Origin: Okapia johnstoni
Taxonomy: Eukaryota > Chordata > Mammalia > Artiodactyla > Giraffidae
Direction: 5' to 3'
NCBI GenBank assembly: GCA_024291935.2
Contig: CM044309.1
Location: forward strand, 5,518,001-5,582,000
DNA length: 64,000 bases
A program made the translations under genes and the position numbers. The notes beneath the pieces are model-generated. The model was not told where the DNA came from. It saw nothing but the letters and a program-made list of their open reading frames with translations, and searched no databases. This document shows positions 60,094 through 64,000 of this stretch, in pieces (position 1 is the first letter of the stretch; each line of letters begins with the position of its first letter).

Positions 60094-62107
60094 AGCTGTA
60101 CAGTTTTCCCAGTGCCAATTATTGAAGAGTCTGTCTTTTCTCCATGGTATATTTTTGCCTCCTTTGTCGAAAGTAAGGTGCCCAGAGGTGAATGGATGTA
60201 GCTCTACTTTGTTCCATTGATCTATATTTCTGTTTTTATGCCAGTACCATACTGTCTTGACAACTGTCTCTTTGCAGTATGGTCTGAAGTCAGGAAGGCT
60301 GATTCTTCCCGCTCCACTCTTCTTTCTCAAGATTGCTTCAGCTATTCAGGGTCTTTTTGTTTCCATTTGTTCTAGTGCTTTTTCAATGGTGAAAAGTACC
60401 ATTGGTATTTTGATACAGATTGCATTGAATCTGTAGATTGTTTTGAGTAGTACAATCATTTTCACAACAGTGATTCTTCCAATACAAGAATATGATATAT
60501 CTCTCCATCTGTTTGTGTCATCTTTGATTTCTTTTATCAGTGTCATATAGACTTCTACATACAGGTCTTTTGTCTCTTTAGGTGGTTTTATTCCTAGGTA
60601 TTTTATTTTTCTTGCTGCAATGGTGAATGGGATTGTTTTACTAATTTCTTCTTCTGATTTTTCATTGTTCATGAATAGGAATGAAAGGGATTTCTGTCTA
60701 TTAATTTTATATCCTGCAAATTTACTATATTTATTGATTTGGGCTAGTAATTTCCTGGTGGCATCTTTAGGGTTTCCTGTGCATAGAATCATGTCATCAG
60801 CAAATGAGGGTTTTATTTCTTCTTTTCAGTCTGGATTCCTTTTATTTCTTTTTCTTCAGTGATTTCTGTGGCTAGGACTTCCAAAATTATATTAAATGAT
60901 AGTAGCAAGAGTGGGTACTCTTATCTTGCTCCTGATCTTGGAGGAAATGCTTCCATGTTTTCACCATTGAGAATGTTTGCTGTGGGTTTGTCATTGATGG
61001 CCTTTATTATGTTGAGGTAGATTCCTTCTGTGCCTACTTTCTGAAGAGTTATTATCATAAATAGGTGTTGAATTTTGTCAAAAGCTTTCTCTGCATCTGT
61101 TGAGATGATCATATGATTTTTATATTTCATTGTATTAATATAGTTTAACACAATGATTGATTTGTATATATTGAAGAACCCTTATATCCCAGGGATAAAC
61201 TCCACTTGATCATGATGTATGATTTCTTTAATGTGTTTCTGGGTTCTGTTTGCTAGAATTTTGTTAAGGATTTTTGCATCTTTGTTCACCAGTGATATGG
61301 CCTGTGATTTTCTTTTTTTGTGGTATCTCTGTCTGGTTTTGGTATCAGGATGATGGTGGCCTCCTAGAATGAGTTTGGGAGTTTTCTTTCCTCTGCAATT
61401 TTCTGGAAGAGTTTGAGCAGGATAGGTGTTAGCTCTTCTCTAAACATTTAGAATTCACCTGTGAAGCCATCTGGTCTCAAGCTTTTATTTTTGGAAAGAT
61501 TTTTGATCACATATTTGATTTCATTGCCTGTGATTAGTATGTTCATATTTTCTATTTCTTCCTGTTTCAATCTTGGAAGGTTGTACTTTTCTAAGAATAT
61601 ACCCAGTTCTTTTAGATTGTCCATTTTATTGGCATATAGTTGCTCGTAATAGTCTTTATGATCCTTTATATTTCTGCATTGCCTCTTGTAACATCTCCTT
61701 TTTCATTTCTAATTTTATTGGTAAAAGTCTTCTCTCCCTTTTCTTCTTGATGAGTCTGGCTAATGGTTTGTCAGCTTTATCTTCTCAAAAAACCAGCTTT
61801 AAGTTTTACTGATCTTTGCTATTGTCGCCTTAATTTATTTTTTTATTTATAATCACTCTGATCTTTATGATTCATTTCCTTCTACTAACTTTATTTTTTG
61901 TCGTTGTTGTTCTTTTTCTGGTTGCTTTAGGTGTAAGGTTAGCTTGTTTGTTTGATGTTTTTTGTTTCTCTAGGTAGGCTTGTATTGCTGTAAACTTGCT
62001 TCTGAGCATTGCTTTTACTGTATCCCATATGTTTTGAGTTGTGTTCATCAACCTGTTTCTGGTTGATAGAATATGGGTTTAATAAATAATAGTGTATTAT
62101 TATTATT

Positions 62108-62303
62108 GGGCTTCCCTTTTGCCTTAGCTGGTAAAGAATCTTCCTGCGATGCAGGAGACCTGGGTTCGATCCCTGGGTTTGGAAGATCCCTGGGGAAGGG
62201 AAAGGCTACCCATTCCAGTATTCTGGCCTGGAAAATTCCATGGACTATACAGTCCATGGGGCCACAAAGAGTTGGCCATGACTGAGCAACTTTCACTTTC
62301 ATC
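62108..62303 (+). mobile_element. Bov-tA SINE
   Basis: 'gggcttcccttttgccttagctgg' to 'catgactgagcaactttcac'. The tRNA-like promoter B-box ggttcgatccc (62163-62173) is close to consensus. Confidence 0.93.
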
Positions 62304-63057
62304 ATTACTGTTAATATAATTGAATCAGATTAAGAAAAAAATATTAAGAATGTTGATGCATACTCCAGGATAATTAACTCTCCTCCAAATTTTACCATGG
62401 CTGTTAGGCTGGAGTCAATCCATATCCTAAACACTTCCTAAAAGATTTCCACCAAATTAAATCCTACTGGAAACATCATTTCTTAGGTATGACACATTCA
62501 GTTGGTCTTCAGTAGCAGTTACGTATTGTGTCAGGGACTAGGTATTTTCATTTTCATTCCCACTTGAGAATCTCTGCTTCTTGAGTAACATTTTCAGGAG
62601 CTATAATCTTGGGAGGAGAAGCTTATATACGTTATGGAGACATTCTGTTTTCCCCTATCCTCTCCTTCCTTGCCTCCAAATCATGTCACAGATCTTCCTT
62701 CCTATGTTCCCATTTGTATTGAGACAGGCTCCTAGCATGTACTAACTCACTTTACTGGTTAACTCATTAGGAATTTGCTTCTTATTCATTGGTTAGGCCA
62801 TATGAAAGCTTAATCAGCTTTCTAACAGGGATATCTGGTTAACCCATGATCTTGAAACTCACATTTGTCCTTGTTTGCTATGATTATTCTGTGTTACCAT
62901 CATTGCTACTTAATGTGTGCTTTCTGTTCACAATTTAGTTTTGCTATTTCTAGTTATCTATATATCTAGTTATAGCTATCTGTCACAAACTCCAAAATTG
63001 CATTTCACTACTTATCAAATAGAATTATATATCTCAATGCTGTAGACCCTTGTATAC
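62304..63057. other. Unique sequence
   Basis: No exon or repeat recognised. Confidence 0.6.
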
Positions 63058-63071
63058 TTGCCAGAATGTAT

Positions 63072-63377
63072 CAGCTTAGTCACTCAGTCACGTCCAACTC
63101 TTTGCAGCCCCATGGGCTGCAGCACGCCAGGCCTCCCTGTCCATCACCAACTCCCAGAGCTTGCTCAAACTCATGTAAATTGAGTCAGTGATGCCATCCA
63201 ACTATCTCATCCTCTGTCATCCCCTTCTCCTCCTGCCTTCAAACTTTCCCAGCATCAGGGTCTTTTCCAATGAGTCAGTTCTTCACATCAGGTGGCCAAG
63301 TGTTGGAAATTCAGCCTCAGCATCAGTCCTTCCAATGAGTATTCAAGGATGATTTCCTTTAGGATTGACTGGTTTGA
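63072..63377 (-). mobile_element. Short BovB 3' end with perfect target duplication
   Basis: 'cagcttagtcactcagtcacg' to 'cctttaggattgactggttt'. Flanked by a 14-bp perfect duplication ttgccagaatgtat at 63058-63071 and 63378-63391. Confidence 0.95.
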
Positions 63378-63505
63378 TTGCCAGAATGTATAGGACAGTC
63401 TTACACATCCATATTAAGAAGAAAGTGCACAGTTAGAGAGAGAAGGTAAAGAATAAGGGAAATTCTAAGTGCAGTTTGAAATAATGACAATTATGATACA
63501 AAAGC

Positions 63506-63745
63506 ATAGAGTTTGATACGAGACAATTGTAAGCTTGAATCCTGACCCTGCTGTTTTCTAGTCATTTGACCTTGGACATGTTCCATAATTTTTGTAAAGC
63601 TCTATTTCGTTATTTGTAAAATGGGCTTAGTGGTAGTCATAGTATTACTAATATCCTCCGCTTACTACTCTTCTGAAGATTAAATAAGATGATTGATGAA
63701 ACTGCTTTCCACAAAAGAAGGGCTCCATACATTTCTGTTATAGCT
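63506..63745 (+). mobile_element. MIR SINE
   Basis: 'gcttgaatcctgaccctgctgttttctagtcatttgacc', 'tctatttcgttatttgtaaaatgggc' and 'ctgaagattaaataagatga' follow the MIR order closely. Confidence 0.85.
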
Positions 63746-64000
63746 ATTACACAATAGTAACACATCTAAATTGCCAAATAAGCTTTACAGGGAGCAATTA
63801 CTATTTAAGTTTAAAGGAAAGAGTAGTAGTATTTGCAGTCAACAGATAAAGAACGTAGATTGAAATGGTTAGATTATAAATGGATAGAATAAATTAGGGA
63901 AGACATTCTCTGTGGTTATAAAGAGCTGCTAAGAAAATAGAGTCAAAATTCACAAAGTATTTTTTGTGTGTGTGTCAATGAATAAACCTCATGACTAAAT
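63746..64000. other. No recognised feature; short (TG)n
   Basis: Unassigned to the right edge, with a TG tract at about 63964-63975. Confidence 0.6.

Larger units (their letters stand above)
58060..62047 (-). mobile_element. Long L1 3' part with BovB insertion
   Basis: Reverse ruminant L1: 3' UTR 'attgccttacagtgttgtgtgggtttctgc', then ORF2 'tatgcccagtagtgggactgctggg', 'ttgaacaccttttcatgtgtttg', 'tgttctagtttcattcttttacatg', after the BovB 'agctgtacagttttcccagtgcc', then 'gatgatggtggcctcctagaatgag' and 'taatggtttgtcagctttatctt'. About 3.3 kb of L1 survives. Frames up to 148 codons remain but are interrupted by stops. 5' end lost near 62047. Confidence 0.93.

Noticed and set aside
62108..62180. 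tRNA-like sequence with a good B-box
   Set aside because: It is the head of a Bov-tA SINE; it cannot be presented as a functional tRNA gene.

Overview
This window is nuclear DNA from a ruminant, most likely a bovid. It is packed with BovB (RTE-type) LINE pieces, Bov-tA SINEs (tRNA-like head plus Bov-A unit), CHR-type SINEs and L1 fragments, a combination diagnostic of Ruminantia. Older pan-mammalian repeats (MIR, L2, MER5A, old L1) are also present. There is no bacterial, plasmid or phage architecture, no CRISPR array, no rRNA or functional tRNA gene, and no convincing long intact ORF. Most ORFs lie inside LINEs or SINEs.

The only functional protein-coding signal is a pair of plus-strand exons of one gene, 34497-34642 and 44468-44646. 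Each has good AG/GT splice sites, and they join in phase across a 9.8-kb intron. The joined protein is the start of a cyclic-nucleotide-binding domain and matches my memory of CNBD1. Most or all of the window therefore appears to be intronic CNBD1 sequence; the other exons were not found here.

Layout. 1-4 kb: L1 and BovB fragments, including two L1 ORF2 pieces meeting in opposite orientation. 8.2-8.8 kb: an unrecognised segment open on both strands. 8.8-12.3 kb: an L1-derived block holding a decayed, antisense, truncated ODC1 retrocopy and a composite SINE. 13-14.8 kb: SINE, BovB and L1. 14.8-19.4 kb: largely unique AT-rich DNA. 19.4-25.8 kb: BovB pieces and a cluster of SINEs. 27.4-29.7 kb: BovB, MIR and SINEs. 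29.7-33 kb: mostly unique. 33-34 kb: BovB. 34.5-44.6 kb: the two exons, with a roughly 3-kb BovB copy between them. 45.4-48.6 kb: BovB with nested BovB and L1 insertions. 48.8-52.4 kb: minus-strand L1. 52.7-57.4 kb: SINEs and an unclassified segment that may be an old LTR. 58-62 kb: a long minus-strand L1 carrying a BovB insertion. 63 kb: a short BovB copy with a perfect target-site duplication, then a MIR.

I found no evidence of a previously undescribed biological system. The notable points are the exon pair with a possible alternative donor, the ODC1 retrocopy junction, nested retrotransposon insertions with readable target-site duplications, and a perfect hairpin at one SINE end. All family names come from pattern recognition; no database search was run.
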